A stretch of DNA of 64,000 nt from Pedobacter frigiditerrae (GCF_032678705.1 NZ_JAVTSS010000002.1:930001-994000); one strand, 5' to 3'; positions 7,077-16,541 are shown, counted from the stretch's first letter. A program made the numbers and translations. Notes: generated from the sequence alone by a model not told the origin.

Positions 7077-10000
7077 ATGAAACTATCTTTCAAAAGTAAC
7101 CTTCGCCTTGGCTTAGGTTTATCTTTGCTCTTATTGATCATTAGCTCACTAGCTTCTTATGTTAGCATTAAAAATTTAATCAAAAACGCTGAGCTTGTTT
7201 CACATACAAATGGTGTTCTCAATAACGTAAATCAAATTATTTCTTTTTTAAAGGATGCAGAAACTGGCCAAAGAGGATATTTACTTACTGGCAATAAAGT
7301 TTTTTTAGAACCATATAATGGCGCAAAAGAAAAAATTATTTCAACCTTTGATAATGTTAAATCTGCAACACTTGATAATCCTTATCAACAAAAGAAAATT
7401 GGAGAATTAAAAAAGATAATCGATAACAGATTTGAAGTTATTGATGAAACCATAATTTTTAAGCAGAATAAAGGTACCGTCTCCGAAGCAAGTTTGTTGG
7501 CTGGAAAAGTGTATATGGATGAGGCGAGGAGCATCATTAATAATATGCAGCAGGAAGAAAATAGATTGCTGGCCATACGTAATGCCGATTTAACCAAGCT
7601 ATCTAATTATACGCCTTTATTAATTGTTCTCGCAGCAATCTTATCATTATTAATTACCATTTTCTTTTATAGAAAGGTGGCTTCAGATTTTGATGTAAGA
7701 GTTAAACTGCAACAGGAGTTAGAAGTTCTTAATAGAGAAACTGAAAAGAGAATAAACGTAATACAAGGTATTGCTCGTCAAATATCTAGTGGAGATTATA
7801 AAGTTAGGTTAGACGATGATACCAAAGATGGTTTAGGAAGTTTATCTGGCTCTTTAAATGCAATGGCCGAATCACTACAATATTCTTTTGGTTTGCTAGA
7901 AGATAAAGAGTGGTTGCAATCTGGCATTGCCAAGCTTAACGACCAGATGGTTGGCGAAAAAGATTTAAAAACTTTAGCCAATGATATGTTAACTGAAATT
8001 GTAGTGCATACCAAAAGCCATGTTGCGGCGCTTTACATTTTAGATGATGATAAAAATCTCTACCTAACTGGCTCCTATGCGCTTAATTCAGACAGCGTAA
8101 AAGATAAAATTGCCTCAGGACAAGGCTTAATTGGGCAATGTTTGCAATCGCAAAAGTTAATTTTATTGCAAGATATTCCTGCTGGTGAAATAACCATCAG
8201 CTATGCTACCGGACAAACACAGCCAAAAAACGTTATAGCTTTTCCATTACATAGGGATGGATTTGTTATCGGTGTTATAGAACTGGCGTCATTAAATGAA
8301 TATACACCGAGAAAGCTCGACTTTTTAAATTCTATTTCTGGAAACATCGGTATTGCTATACACGTGGCACAAAACCGGAAGAGACTTCAAGACTTTTTAG
8401 AAGAAACGCAAGCGCAAGCTGAAGAGCTACAAGCTCAACACAGTGAATTGGAAGGTTTAAACTCAGAATTGGAAGCCCAATCTCAAAAAATACAAGCATC
8501 AGAGGAAGAGTTACGAGTACAGCAAGAAGAGCTTTTGCAGAGCAATCAAGAATTAGAAGAACGCACAGGTTTGCTAGAAGAAAAGAACCAATTAATTCAA
8601 GAACGGAATCTAGAAATTCAACAAAAAGCAGAACAGCTGGAGCAGAGCACGAAGTATAAATCTGAGTTTTTGGCTAATATGTCTCACGAGCTAAGAACAC
8701 CTTTAAATTCAATTTTATTATTGTCTAAATTAATGGCAGATAACGAGGATTTGGAGCAAGAATATACAGAGTATGCCGCTGTAATTCAGAGTTCGGGTCA
8801 AGGCTTGTTGAGTTTAATAGACGAGATTTTAGATTTATCTAAGATTGAAGCTGGAAAGATGAGTTTGGAAGTTGCAGACGTAGCCATAGAAGAAGTTGTT
8901 ACGGATATGCAATCCTTATTTAATCCAATAGCAAAAGATAAAAAATTGGATTTGGAGGTTTTTGTAAATAGCGATGTTCCAAAACTGATGAACACTGATA
9001 AAATGAGGCTGGAGCAGATTTTAAAGAACCTGTTGTCTAATGCTTTTAAATTTACCGCACAAGGCAAGGTTTTACTTTCATTAAATACAGACTTACATTA
9101 TAAAACATTAATATTCAAAGTTAAAGATACTGGGATAGGAATAGCAAAGGATAAACAAAATGTGATTTTTGAAGCCTTTCAACAAGCAGATGGCTCTACC
9201 CGACGCAGGTTTGGTGGTACTGGTTTGGGTCTATCTATTAGCAGGGAACTAGCGAAATTACTTGGAGGAGAAATACAGTTGGTAAGTGAAGAAAATGTTG
9301 GAAGTGAGTTTACGCTTACGTTACCGACCAACTTTTCTGACAATGAGGCTTTTTTAGAGGAACAGGCAAGTAATAAAGAGGAAGAAATAAAAAACCAAAT
9401 TGACTTTGTAACAGAACAAATAGAGCGCTATACTGTTGACCACATTCCTGGAGACATTGAAGATGATAGGAATGACATTAACCCTAATGATAAGGTTATT
9501 TTAATTATAGAAGACGACACGATGTTTGCAAAAACATTGCTCGGTTTTACTCGTAAAAGAAATTACAAAGGCATTGTTGCCGTTAGAGGAGATGTGGGTA
9601 TAGAAATGGCCAATCAATATAATCCCCTTGCAATTTTGTTAGACATTCAATTGCCAATTAAAGACGGTTGGCAAGTGATGGAAGAACTAAAATCTAATCC
9701 TAAAACAAGACCAATTCCGGTTCATATCATGTCATCGCTTTCAGTTAAAAGAGAGAGTTTGTTAAAAGGTGCAGTGGATTTTATTGATAAACCTGTGGCG
9801 CTAGACCACATGAAGCAAATTTTTGAGAAGCTTGAAGACGCATTAAGCAGGCATCCGAAAAAGGTGCTCATCGTAGAAGAGAACCAACAACATGCAAAGG
9901 CGCTAAGTTACTTCTTAAGCAGTTCTAACATTCAAACTTTGGTTGTAGAGAACGTTAGCCAAAGTATTGAGGCCCTGAAAAAGAAAGAAGTTGAATGTGT

Positions 10001-10667
10001 TATCCTAGATATGGGAATACCTGACAAGAATGCTTATGAAACCCTAGAAACCATTAAAAAAAGTGATGGATTAGAGAATTTGCCTATCATTATCTTTACA
10101 GGCAAAAGCATTTCTAAAGGAGAAGAAACTAGGATTAAGCAATATGCAGATTCCATTGTGGTAAAAACAGCTCATTCTTATCAACGTATTTTAGACGAGG
10201 CGGGCTTGTTCTTACATTTGGTAGAGGAAAAAGACAAACAAACCAAACCTTTATTAAGAAATAATTTGGGTGGATTGAATGAGGTTTTAAAGGATAAAGT
10301 TGTATTAATAGCAGATGATGATGTTCGTAACATTTTCTCGCTTACTAAAGCCTTAGAGCAACATCAAATGAAAATTTTGCCAGCTGTTGATGGTAAGGAG
10401 GCCTTGAAGGTTTTAGAAGAGAACCCGAAAGTAGATGTCGTGTTAATGGACATGATGATGCCAGAGCTGGATGGTTACCAAACTACAACCCTAATAAGAG
10501 AAATGCCAGCCTACAAACATTTGCCAATTTTAGCTGTTACTGCTAAGGCCATGATGGGAGATAGAGAAAAATGCATCTCCGCGGGTGCTTCAGATTATAT
10601 CTCAAAACCTGTAGATATAGACCAGTTGGTTTCGCTGTTAAGGGTTTGGTTATATGATAGAGTTTAA
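7077..10667 (+). CDS. CHASE3-HAMP-GAF hybrid histidine kinase with three C-terminal receivers
   Basis: A 1196-residue hub kinase. In order: TM1 (about 9-30), CHASE3-like helical sensor (about 38-175, with the typical DAETGQRGYLLTG), TM2 (about 178-198), HAMP (about 200-262), GAF (about 285-430), a long Glu/Gln-rich coiled coil (435-530), HisKA with H537 in SHELRTPLNS, HATPase (about 640-760), then REC1 (806-920), REC2 (928-1045) and REC3 (1073-1190, D1125 in VLMDMMMP). REC2 looks degenerate at the acidic pocket (VEEN in place of the usual DD pair). The coiled coil is rich in Glu and Gln like the methylation helices of chemoreceptors, which matters because CheR and CheB are encoded downstream. 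REC3 closely resembles the next gene. Confidence 0.92.
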   Translation: MKLSFKSNLRLGLGLSLLLLIISSLASYVSIKNLIKNAELVSHTNGVLNNVNQIISFLKDAETGQRGYLLTGNKVFLEPYNGAKEKIISTFDNVKSATLDNPYQQKKIGELKKIIDNRFEVIDETIIFKQNKGTVSEASLLAGKVYMDEARSIINNMQQEENRLLAIRNADLTKLSNYTPLLIVLAAILSLLITIFFYRKVASDFDVRVKLQQELEVLNRETEKRINVIQGIARQISSGDYKVRLDDDTKDGLGSLSGSLNAMAESLQYSFGLLEDKEWLQSGIAKLNDQMVGEKDLKTLANDMLTEIVVHTKSHVAALYILDDDKNLYLTGSYALNSDSVKDKIASGQGLIGQCLQSQKLILLQDIPAGEITISYATGQTQPKNVIAFPLHRDGFVIGVIELASLNEYTPRKLDFLNSISGNIGIAIHVAQNRKRLQDFLEETQAQAEELQAQHSELEGLNSELEAQSQKIQASEEELRVQQEELLQSNQELEERTGLLEEKNQLIQERNLEIQQKAEQLEQSTKYKSEFLANMSHELRTPLNSILLLSKLMADNEDLEQEYTEYAAVIQSSGQGLLSLIDEILDLSKIEAGKMSLEVADVAIEEVVTDMQSLFNPIAKDKKLDLEVFVNSDVPKLMNTDKMRLEQILKNLLSNAFKFTAQGKVLLSLNTDLHYKTLIFKVKDTGIGIAKDKQNVIFEAFQQADGSTRRRFGGTGLGLSISRELAKLLGGEIQLVSEENVGSEFTLTLPTNFSDNEAFLEEQASNKEEEIKNQIDFVTEQIERYTVDHIPGDIEDDRNDINPNDKVILIIEDDTMFAKTLLGFTRKRNYKGIVAVRGDVGIEMANQYNPLAILLDIQLPIKDGWQVMEELKSNPKTRPIPVHIMSSLSVKRESLLKGAVDFIDKPVALDHMKQIFEKLEDALSRHPKKVLIVEENQQHAKALSYFLSSSNIQTLVVENVSQSIEALKKKEVECVILDMGIPDKNAYETLETIKKSDGLENLPIIIFTGKSISKGEETRIKQYADSIVVKTAHSYQRILDEAGLFLHLVEEKDKQTKPLLRNNLGGLNEVLKDKVVLIADDDVRNIFSLTKALEQHQMKILPAVDGKEALKVLEENPKVDVVLMDMMMPELDGYQTTTLIREMPAYKHLPILAVTAKAMMGDREKCISAGASDYISKPVDIDQLVSLLRVWLYDRV

Positions 10668-10688
10668 CACCAGTTGTTTTAAAGATTT

Positions 10689-11063
10689 ATGGAAGTTAAA
10701 ACAAAGAAAATATTAATAATAGACGACGATAGCAGAAATATATTTGCTTTAACTGCGGTTTTAAAAGCAAAAAAATATAATTGCCTATCAGCTCAAAGTG
10801 CAAAAGAAGGGTTTGATATTTTACAGCAAGATAAAGATGTTAGCGTGGTGTTAATGGATATGATGATGCCCGATATGGACGGTTACCAAGCAATGAAAAA
10901 AATGAAAACAGAACCGTTAATGAAGGATATTCCTGTTATTGCGGTAACTGCTCAAGCAATGCTAGGCGATAAAGAACGTTGCTTAAATGCTGGTGCAGTT
11001 GGTTATATTTCAAAACCTGTAAATGTAGATGAGTTGGTATTGCTTTTAAATAAATATTGCTAG
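10689..11063 (+). CDS. Single-domain response regulator (REC only)
   Basis: A 124-residue CheY-like receiver with acidic pocket IDDDSRN, phosphoacceptor D57 in VLMDMMMPDMDGY, Thr in VTAQAM and Lys in ISKPVN. There is no output domain, so it acts as a phosphate shuttle or by protein binding. It shares long blocks with REC3 of the preceding kinase (DDD-RNIF, VLMDMMMP-DGYQ, GA-YISKPV), suggesting a duplication. It lies 21 bases after the kinase and its TAG stop overlaps the likely GTG start of cheR by one base. Confidence 0.92.
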   Translation: MEVKTKKILIIDDDSRNIFALTAVLKAKKYNCLSAQSAKEGFDILQQDKDVSVVLMDMMMPDMDGYQAMKKMKTEPLMKDIPVIAVTAQAMLGDKERCLNAGAVGYISKPVNVDELVLLLNKYC

Positions 11064-11899
11064 TGTCTAATTTACCTCCTATAAATGACGAACAGGTAGA
11101 AACATTGATTGATGATGTTTTAGAGCAATATGGCTATGATTTTACTGGTTACTCTAGAGCATCATTAAAACGAAGGCTAAGTAGGTTATATAGTTTGGAT
11201 AAGCAAGTAAGTTTTGCTGAGTTTAGGTATAAAATAGGAAGTGACAATCTTTATTTTAAACGTTTTGTAGAACAAATTACAGTTAATGTTACAGAAATGT
11301 TTCGCGACCCTAATTTCTACAAAGCTTTAAGGGAGCGCGTTTTGCCAACTTTGGCAACTTATCCTTTCATCAGAATTTGGTTGGCAGGTTGCTCAACTGG
11401 CGAGGAGGCTTATTCTATGGCAATTGTTTTAAAAGAGCTTAATTTGCTGCATAAATCGCTAATTTATGCCACAGACATTAACCCAACTGTTTTAGAAAAA
11501 GCTGCCCTAGGCATGTTTCCACTAAGCCAAATGAAACAATACTCTGAGAATTATATCGCATCTGGCGGAAAAGCAGATTTTTCATCGTATTATAGCGCAA
11601 ACTATTCATTGGCAAAATTTGATGTAGACCTAAAAGAAAAAATGATTTTTTCAACTCATAACTTAGTCTCAGATCACTCTTTTAATGAATTTCAGCTAAT
11701 TTTATGCAGAAACGTACTTATTTATTTCGACAGGGACTTGCAGTTTAAAGTGTTACAATTGTTTGATAATAGTTTAGAAAACTTGGGTTTCTTGGCTTTG
11801 GGTACTAAAGAAACAACAGATTTTTCACCAATCAGTAAAAGGTATAAAAGATTGGAAATGGAGAAAATTTGGAGGAAAACAGTAAATGAAAAATTGTGA
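11063..11899 (+). CDS. cheR: CheR-type protein-glutamate O-methyltransferase
   Basis: About 278 residues. The N-terminal helical CheR domain is followed by the SAM-binding domain with RIWLAGCSTGEEAYSMA (motif I) and ILCRNVLIYF, both diagnostic of CheR. It would methylate Glu side chains using S-adenosylmethionine. I prefer the GTG at 11063, which overlaps the stop of the upstream receiver gene, to an in-frame TTG at 11057. There is no TPR extension and no chemoreceptor gene in the window. The nearest helical, Glu-rich candidate substrate is the coiled coil of the large hybrid kinase two genes upstream; this is an inference. Confidence 0.9.
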   Translation: MSNLPPINDEQVETLIDDVLEQYGYDFTGYSRASLKRRLSRLYSLDKQVSFAEFRYKIGSDNLYFKRFVEQITVNVTEMFRDPNFYKALRERVLPTLATYPFIRIWLAGCSTGEEAYSMAIVLKELNLLHKSLIYATDINPTVLEKAALGMFPLSQMKQYSENYIASGGKADFSSYYSANYSLAKFDVDLKEKMIFSTHNLVSDHSFNEFQLILCRNVLIYFDRDLQFKVLQLFDNSLENLGFLALGTKETTDFSPISKRYKRLEMEKIWRKTVNEKL

Positions 11900-12449
11900 A
11901 GCATTAGTAATTGGAGGTTCTGCAGGAAGCTTGGATGTATTAATAAAAGTGCTTCCTAGCATCAATTTGGATATTAAATTCCCAATCATAATTGTGCTTC
12001 ATCGTAAAAAAGGAACCGATTCTTTGCTTTCAGATTTATTGTCTACAAAAACAAAATTAAAAGTTAAAGAAGCAGAAGAAAAAGAGAATATACTTGCTAA
12101 AACGATATACATTGTCCCTTCAGATTATCACCTTCTATTCGAAAAAGATTTTACCTTTTCCCTAGACTATTCAGAGAAAGTTAATTATTCTAGACCATCT
12201 ATAGATGTAACCTTTCAGTCTGCGGCAGAAGTATATAAAGATAAACTAGTTTGTTTACTATTGTCTGGCTCTAATGCCGATGGTGTAAATGGATTAACTA
12301 TGGTTAAAGAATTCGGTGGAGAAGTAGCCGTGCAAAACCCAAAAACAGCCCAAGTAGATTATATGCCAAATCAAGCAATTTTAAGGGTTAATGTTGATGA
12401 AATATTAGACATAGAACAAATGGCAGATTATATAAACAAACTAAATTAA
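11886..12449 (+). CDS. cheB: CheB-type methylesterase domain protein without receiver
   Basis: A 187-residue protein consisting only of the CheB methylesterase domain. The catalytic triad is visible: S12 in GGSAGS, H39 in VLHRK, and D132 in SGSNADGVNG. It would remove methyl esters (or deamidate Gln) on proteins modified by CheR. Canonical CheB has an N-terminal receiver that controls the esterase; here it is absent, so control may come from the separate receivers encoded on either side. The start overlaps the cheR stop by 14 bases, implying translational coupling. Confidence 0.9.
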   Translation: MKNCEALVIGGSAGSLDVLIKVLPSINLDIKFPIIIVLHRKKGTDSLLSDLLSTKTKLKVKEAEEKENILAKTIYIVPSDYHLLFEKDFTFSLDYSEKVNYSRPSIDVTFQSAAEVYKDKLVCLLLSGSNADGVNGLTMVKEFGGEVAVQNPKTAQVDYMPNQAILRVNVDEILDIEQMADYINKLN

Positions 12450-12460
12450 ACGCTCAAGAA

Positions 12461-12823
12461 ATGCCTAAAAAAGTATTTATTTTTGATGATAATAATGATA
12501 TTCTAGAACTTTGTACGCTGATTTTAGAAGATGCTGGTTACGAAATTAAAACTTCTGCAACCTCAAACAATATCGTAGACCAAGTATCGGCCTACATGCC
12601 AGATTTAATCTTTATGGATAACTGGTTACCCGATGTTGGTGGCATTGAAGCTACGCAAGAGCTAAAATCTCATCCAGATTTAAAAAACATTCCTGTTATT
12701 TATTTTTCGGCTAATAACGATGTAAGTACACTAGCAAAAAAAGCAGGCGCTGATAGCTTTTTAGCGAAGCCTTTTGACATACACGCCTTGGAAGAAATTG
12801 TAAGCGCACACATAGAGAAATAA
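12461..12823 (+). CDS. Single-domain response regulator (REC only)
   Basis: A 120-residue receiver with acidic pocket FDDNND, phosphoacceptor D53 in FMDNWLPDVGG, Ser in YFSANND and Lys in LAKPFD. It is the last gene of the signalling cluster, 11 bases after cheB. It differs clearly from the other receivers in the cluster, so it is not a recent copy of them. The output is unknown. Confidence 0.9.
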   Translation: MPKKVFIFDDNNDILELCTLILEDAGYEIKTSATSNNIVDQVSAYMPDLIFMDNWLPDVGGIEATQELKSHPDLKNIPVIYFSANNDVSTLAKKAGADSFLAKPFDIHALEEIVSAHIEK

Positions 12824-12883
12824 TTTCTTTTGAAGCGCAAGTTGAGATGCAATGATTAAAGTTAGTCCAGCTTTCCGCTCAAT

Positions 12884-12919
12884 CTTTTTGTCCTTCGACA
12901 AGCTCAGGATGACAAAAAG
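12884..12919. repeat. Hairpin repeat with TCCTTCGACAAGCTCAGGATGACA core
   Basis: CTTTTTGTC and GACAAAAAG form the outer stem around a TCCTTCGA-AGCTCAGGA core. Related words (CCTTCG, GGATGAC) appear at 37681-37743. It could terminate the signalling operon. Confidence 0.55.
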
Positions 12920-12994
12920 GATTACGCTTCAATCTGGGCTATTTAACTTAAACCAGTGCAGGGAAACCGTGCCTAATAGCAGCAGATCAAGTGT

Positions 12995-13069
12995 ACTAAA
13001 CCCGATTGCACGAAAAGCCCACATCCCGATTTCTTCATCGGGAGAGGACTTGAAGTAAAAGCGGGACTA
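12995..13069 (+). repeat. Dispersed stem-loop element, copy 3
   Basis: Framed by ACTAAACCCGAT and AAAGCGGGACTA, with an internal ATCCCGAT/ATCGGGA stem. Same framing as the elements at 138 and 28975. Confidence 0.55.
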
Positions 13070-13123
13070 ACATTGAAATGAAACACAGGTTTGCCTTTTC
13101 TAATATTATTCCCGCTTTTAATT

Positions 13124-15559
13124 TTAATTTTTCATTCTTCCTTGCTCAGATTCTGTTCCGGTAGAACGACGACGAGCAGGTTTGATTTCATTTTTACCAA
13201 AACGATAAGAGAAACTAATTCTACCAATCTGAGTTTCGTTTTTCTGGTACAAATCGTATTTCAACCCTGGATAGGCACTTGTCAACTCGCTGTCATTGGT
13301 GTTAAACACATCGCTCAGCGCCAATTTTAAACTTGCTTTTTTGTTAAATAAAGACTTGCTTATCCCTGCATCTACTGAATAACGCGACCTAAGGCTAAGT
13401 GTACCATAATCTAATGGCGATTCGTAACTTCCACTTAGCTCGGCTGTTAAACCTTTAGCGATTAAAAAGGTGTTTTGCATTCTAAATTGGTAGGCGGTTT
13501 TTCCAGTGTTTAATGCCTGTCCAGCTAAGTTCGGGGATTCAAAACTCAAGTGGAAAACGTTTAAATTATTATTAATATCCCACCATTTACCAATTTTAAC
13601 AGGGATGTTTAAATTTGCACCATAAGATGTGTTTTTAGCAAGGTTTGCATTGGTTTGATATAAAGCTTTTTGTGCTGCATCAGGTAATATAACTTCCGTA
13701 ATCGCATCATTTGTTCTACTATAGTTTACGGATAAATTGTATTTCTGCAATAGCGTATAGCTTACTTCAAAGCTGTTGGTATACTGCGGATTTAAGAAAG
13801 GATTTCCCTTGCTATAAGTATATTGGTCTAAGTAATAAAGAAAAGGATTTAAGGCATCGTAGCCTGGTCTATCAATCCTTCGGCTGTAAGAAAAGCCAAC
13901 CTGATTATTTTTAGACAAGGTTTGCTGCACAAAGAAAGTAGGGAAAAAGTCCCAGTAATTTCTTTCTACAACGTTTTTAGTGGTAATTAAGTTTCCTTTC
14001 GACGAAGTCTGCTCAACCCTTAAGCCTAGTTGTATACTTGTATTTTTAAACTGTTTGTTAAGATTTGTATAGGCTGCATTTACATTCTCGTCGTAAACAA
14101 ATTGATTGCTGCGGCGTGCATCGTTTTGCCAAACAGTAGCAAGAAGTTGTTCTGCCCTTAAGTTGTTATCTGTTTTAACCCAACTACTTTTTAGCCCAGC
14201 TTCTAACTTCAAAGTTTTACTTAAAGACACATTATAGTCAACTTTAAAAGCCTTGATATTAATTTCCGAAGGCGTACCATTACGTGTATATTCTGTTGGC
14301 TTTTTTATAATGCCGTTAGCTAGTAAAAAAGCGTTTTCAAAGGCAGTACCATCATTTCCTTTGTACTTAGAATAATCTAAATCGACCGATATTTCTGAAC
14401 CAGCGGTATCTAACACAGATTTATAGTTAATGTTGTAGGCCATGTTATTGTACTTATTGGTTTGTAAGTTATTAGCAACTAAAGAAGAGTCTATAACAGA
14501 AAAGCTCGGGCCAATTTTTGTGTTAGTTAAAGAGTGTTCGGTTCCACTGTTCGAATAACCATTTACCAAAACACCAATTGTATTTTTCTTATCAATAAAG
14601 AAGTCCAGACCAGCTTTGTAATTATTGTTATTCATCTTTCTGTTCATGTCTCCAGCTTGAGAAAAATAAGTGTTTGGAGTACCGTTTGAGATTCTATCAA
14701 TAGCAATAAAGTTGTCTCGCTCGATATTGTTATAGTTGTAATTTCCAAAAATATTCACCTTTGCTGTTCTATGGTTTAGATTGATTCCTGCACTTCCCCT
14801 GAAATTTTTACCATAACCAGCTGATGCATTAACGCTACCATTTGTACCCGCACTTTTGCTCTTTTTTGTCTTGATGTTGATGATTCCTGCATTCCCAGCG
14901 GCAGGATATTTAGAAGATGGATTGGTAATTAATTCTATTGTTTCTAACTGCGAGCTTTGCATGTTTCGCAATAAGTTGGCAACATCAGCATTGCTCATGT
15001 AAGTTTGTTTGCCATCTATCATGACCATTACACCTTGTTTGCCTTGCATAGAGATATTGTCGTTTTGGTCTACAGTTACACCTGGTGCCTTTTGCAAAAC
15101 CTCTAACGCTGTAGAACCAATTGCGATGCTGCTGTTTTCTACATTCATAACCACCTTATCTGTTTTGCGTTCAATTAAAGGTTTAATCGCTGTAACACTT
15201 ACCGTATTTAAGGTTTTGCTGGTAGGTTTAAGTTTAATCTCACCTAAAGCAAGAGTTAAATTCTGCTCGTTTAAAACAAAAGCTTTTCCTTTATAATTTT
15301 CGTAGCCCATATTATTGGCTTTGATATAATAGGAGCCAGTGTTAATGTTGGCAAATTCAAACTTTCCATCTGCCGTAGTCAAGGCAGTTTTTACCAAAGA
15401 TGAATCTGTTGATTTAAATAGTCCAACGGTCACAAAATCTACAGGTTTGTTTTGTTCATCTAATATGGTTCCATTTACGGTTCCTTGTTTGGCTTGTTCA
15501 TTGGCTGATGCAATGTTTCCAAGTAATAGTGCTAATAATAAAAAGTAAATAGGTCTCAT
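13124..15559 (-). CDS. Outer-membrane TonB-dependent receptor-like protein (outer membrane beta-barrel family, OMP_b-brl_3)
   Basis: About 811 residues. The start is set at the ATG ending at 15559 because it begins a clean signal peptide (MRPIYFLLLALLLGNIASA); the frame is open 19 codons further upstream. After the signal peptide comes a carboxypeptidase-like regulatory domain (about 25-105), a plug-like region with the motif EVLQKAPGV, and a long barrel with alternating aromatic strands. The C-terminus ends in basic residues and not in the usual terminal Phe, as in many members of this family. Ligand unknown; no SusD partner is adjacent. An ECF-type promoter lies upstream at 15686-15715 on the same strand, giving a leader of about 120 bases. 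Confidence 0.88.
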   Translation of the reverse strand: MRPIYFLLLALLLGNIASANEQAKQGTVNGTILDEQNKPVDFVTVGLFKSTDSSLVKTALTTADGKFEFANINTGSYYIKANNMGYENYKGKAFVLNEQNLTLALGEIKLKPTSKTLNTVSVTAIKPLIERKTDKVVMNVENSSIAIGSTALEVLQKAPGVTVDQNDNISMQGKQGVMVMIDGKQTYMSNADVANLLRNMQSSQLETIELITNPSSKYPAAGNAGIINIKTKKSKSAGTNGSVNASAGYGKNFRGSAGINLNHRTAKVNIFGNYNYNNIERDNFIAIDRISNGTPNTYFSQAGDMNRKMNNNNYKAGLDFFIDKKNTIGVLVNGYSNSGTEHSLTNTKIGPSFSVIDSSLVANNLQTNKYNNMAYNINYKSVLDTAGSEISVDLDYSKYKGNDGTAFENAFLLANGIIKKPTEYTRNGTPSEINIKAFKVDYNVSLSKTLKLEAGLKSSWVKTDNNLRAEQLLATVWQNDARRSNQFVYDENVNAAYTNLNKQFKNTSIQLGLRVEQTSSKGNLITTKNVVERNYWDFFPTFFVQQTLSKNNQVGFSYSRRIDRPGYDALNPFLYYLDQYTYSKGNPFLNPQYTNSFEVSYTLLQKYNLSVNYSRTNDAITEVILPDAAQKALYQTNANLAKNTSYGANLNIPVKIGKWWDINNNLNVFHLSFESPNLAGQALNTGKTAYQFRMQNTFLIAKGLTAELSGSYESPLDYGTLSLRSRYSVDAGISKSLFNKKASLKLALSDVFNTNDSELTSAYPGLKYDLYQKNETQIGRISFSYRFGKNEIKPARRRSTGTESEQGRMKN

Positions 15560-15992
15560 TTTATTTGTTTTAGGTTTAAAAATAGGGCATAAAAATTCCA
15601 CTACGCTTGCACGCAAATTTTTTTCATTTCCTAAAATTTAAGTTTAGTTTAAAAGGTTGCTCACCTCTTCAATAGTTTGTGTCTTATAGACGAGCATAAT
15701 CAAGAAAAGGTTACAAGGTTTTTTATCTTTTTTTGAAGAAGGGGATTATTAGTATAAGAAAAAATTTATAAATAGCTGATAACATACAAGTTTTCGGGTT
15801 CAATTCTTGAATAGTTTAATCGGGACTCCCTAAATAAGTTAATTAAAAATCGATGTTATAATTTTTTGTAATTGACTTATTGTTAATGTTTTATGTTTAA
15901 AATTAATTTCTTTAACTAAAGGTTTAATTCTGTAATTAAATTGTTTTTTTGGATTTTAATATTCTAGATTGTAGTACATTAAAATTACAGTC
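15560..15992. other. Intergenic region between divergent genes
   Basis: This 433-base AT-rich spacer holds the minus-strand ECF-type promoter at 15686-15715. I see no coding frame and no clear promoter box for the plus-strand lipoprotein gene at 15993. Confidence 0.55.
15686..15715 (-). promoter_or_regulatory. ECF-type promoter (TGTAAC-N17-CGTCTAT) upstream of the outer-membrane receptor
   Basis: On the minus strand TGTAAC (15715-15710) is followed after 17 bases by CGTCTAT (15692-15686). It points to the receptor gene starting at 15559. The boxes are nearly identical to those at 42-71. Confidence 0.55.
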
Positions 15993-16502
15993 ATGAAAAA
16001 ATTATTAATAATTATTCTTTGTTCAATTGGTATAATTAGTTGTAAAAAGAAAGAAGTAGAAATAAATAGCACCCCACGAGAGGTTATTAACTTTAAATTG
16101 GTGAATAACAATGGGGTAGATTTGATTAATGGTCCATTAAACCCTGTTCTAACCGAAGATTTGATTTTAGAATATTTAATTGATGGTAAAAGACTGGTTC
16201 CGTCAATAGATCCTCGTATCCAGTTAGATGAACCTTATGTTCCAGTAAGCATAAGCAATTATTATAATCCAAATATTTTTGATGGAAAAACTGTTAATTT
16301 CGAGCCAAATATTACTGCTGATCAAACTACTTTAAAGGCTACATCTTACCTAACCATTAAAAATAAGGGTACATTTAAAGTAGAGGTTGAGCTTTTAAAA
16401 GCTGGAGTAAACTCAACAAATGGAAAGGTTTGGGTTAATGATGTATTGTTAAGAACTGATAGATCTGGTGGGGATAAGCCAATTACACTAGTGGTTAATT
16501 AA
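15993..16502 (+). CDS. Small lipoprotein of unknown function
   Basis: A 169-residue protein with a lipoprotein signal peptide (MKKLLIIILCSIGIISCKKK, lipid Cys17). The mature part is beta-rich with no motif I recognise. It contains a segment on solvent-exposed loops (Pro, Asn, Asp rich) and ends in a conserved-looking basic and polar C-terminus. It stands alone between the receptor gene (divergent) and a strong terminator at 16542-16570. Likely anchored in the outer membrane or at the cell surface; no function is proposed. Confidence 0.75.
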   Translation: MKKLLIIILCSIGIISCKKKEVEINSTPREVINFKLVNNNGVDLINGPLNPVLTEDLILEYLIDGKRLVPSIDPRIQLDEPYVPVSISNYYNPNIFDGKTVNFEPNITADQTTLKATSYLTIKNKGTFKVEVELLKAGVNSTNGKVWVNDVLLRTDRSGGDKPITLVVN

Positions 16503-16541
16503 AAATAGTGTTTAAGAGAAATTTTATAATTTATTAAAATG

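Larger units (their letters stand above)
12824..13123. other. Repeat-filled intergenic region
   Basis: This 300-base spacer between convergent genes contains a hairpin (12884-12919) and a stem-loop element copy (12995-13069). A 68-codon open frame at 12852-13058 runs through both repeats and looks non-coding. Confidence 0.6.

Noticed and set aside
12852..13058. 68-codon open frame downstream of the signalling cluster
   Set aside because: It runs through a hairpin repeat and a stem-loop element, and its protein has no family-like features.
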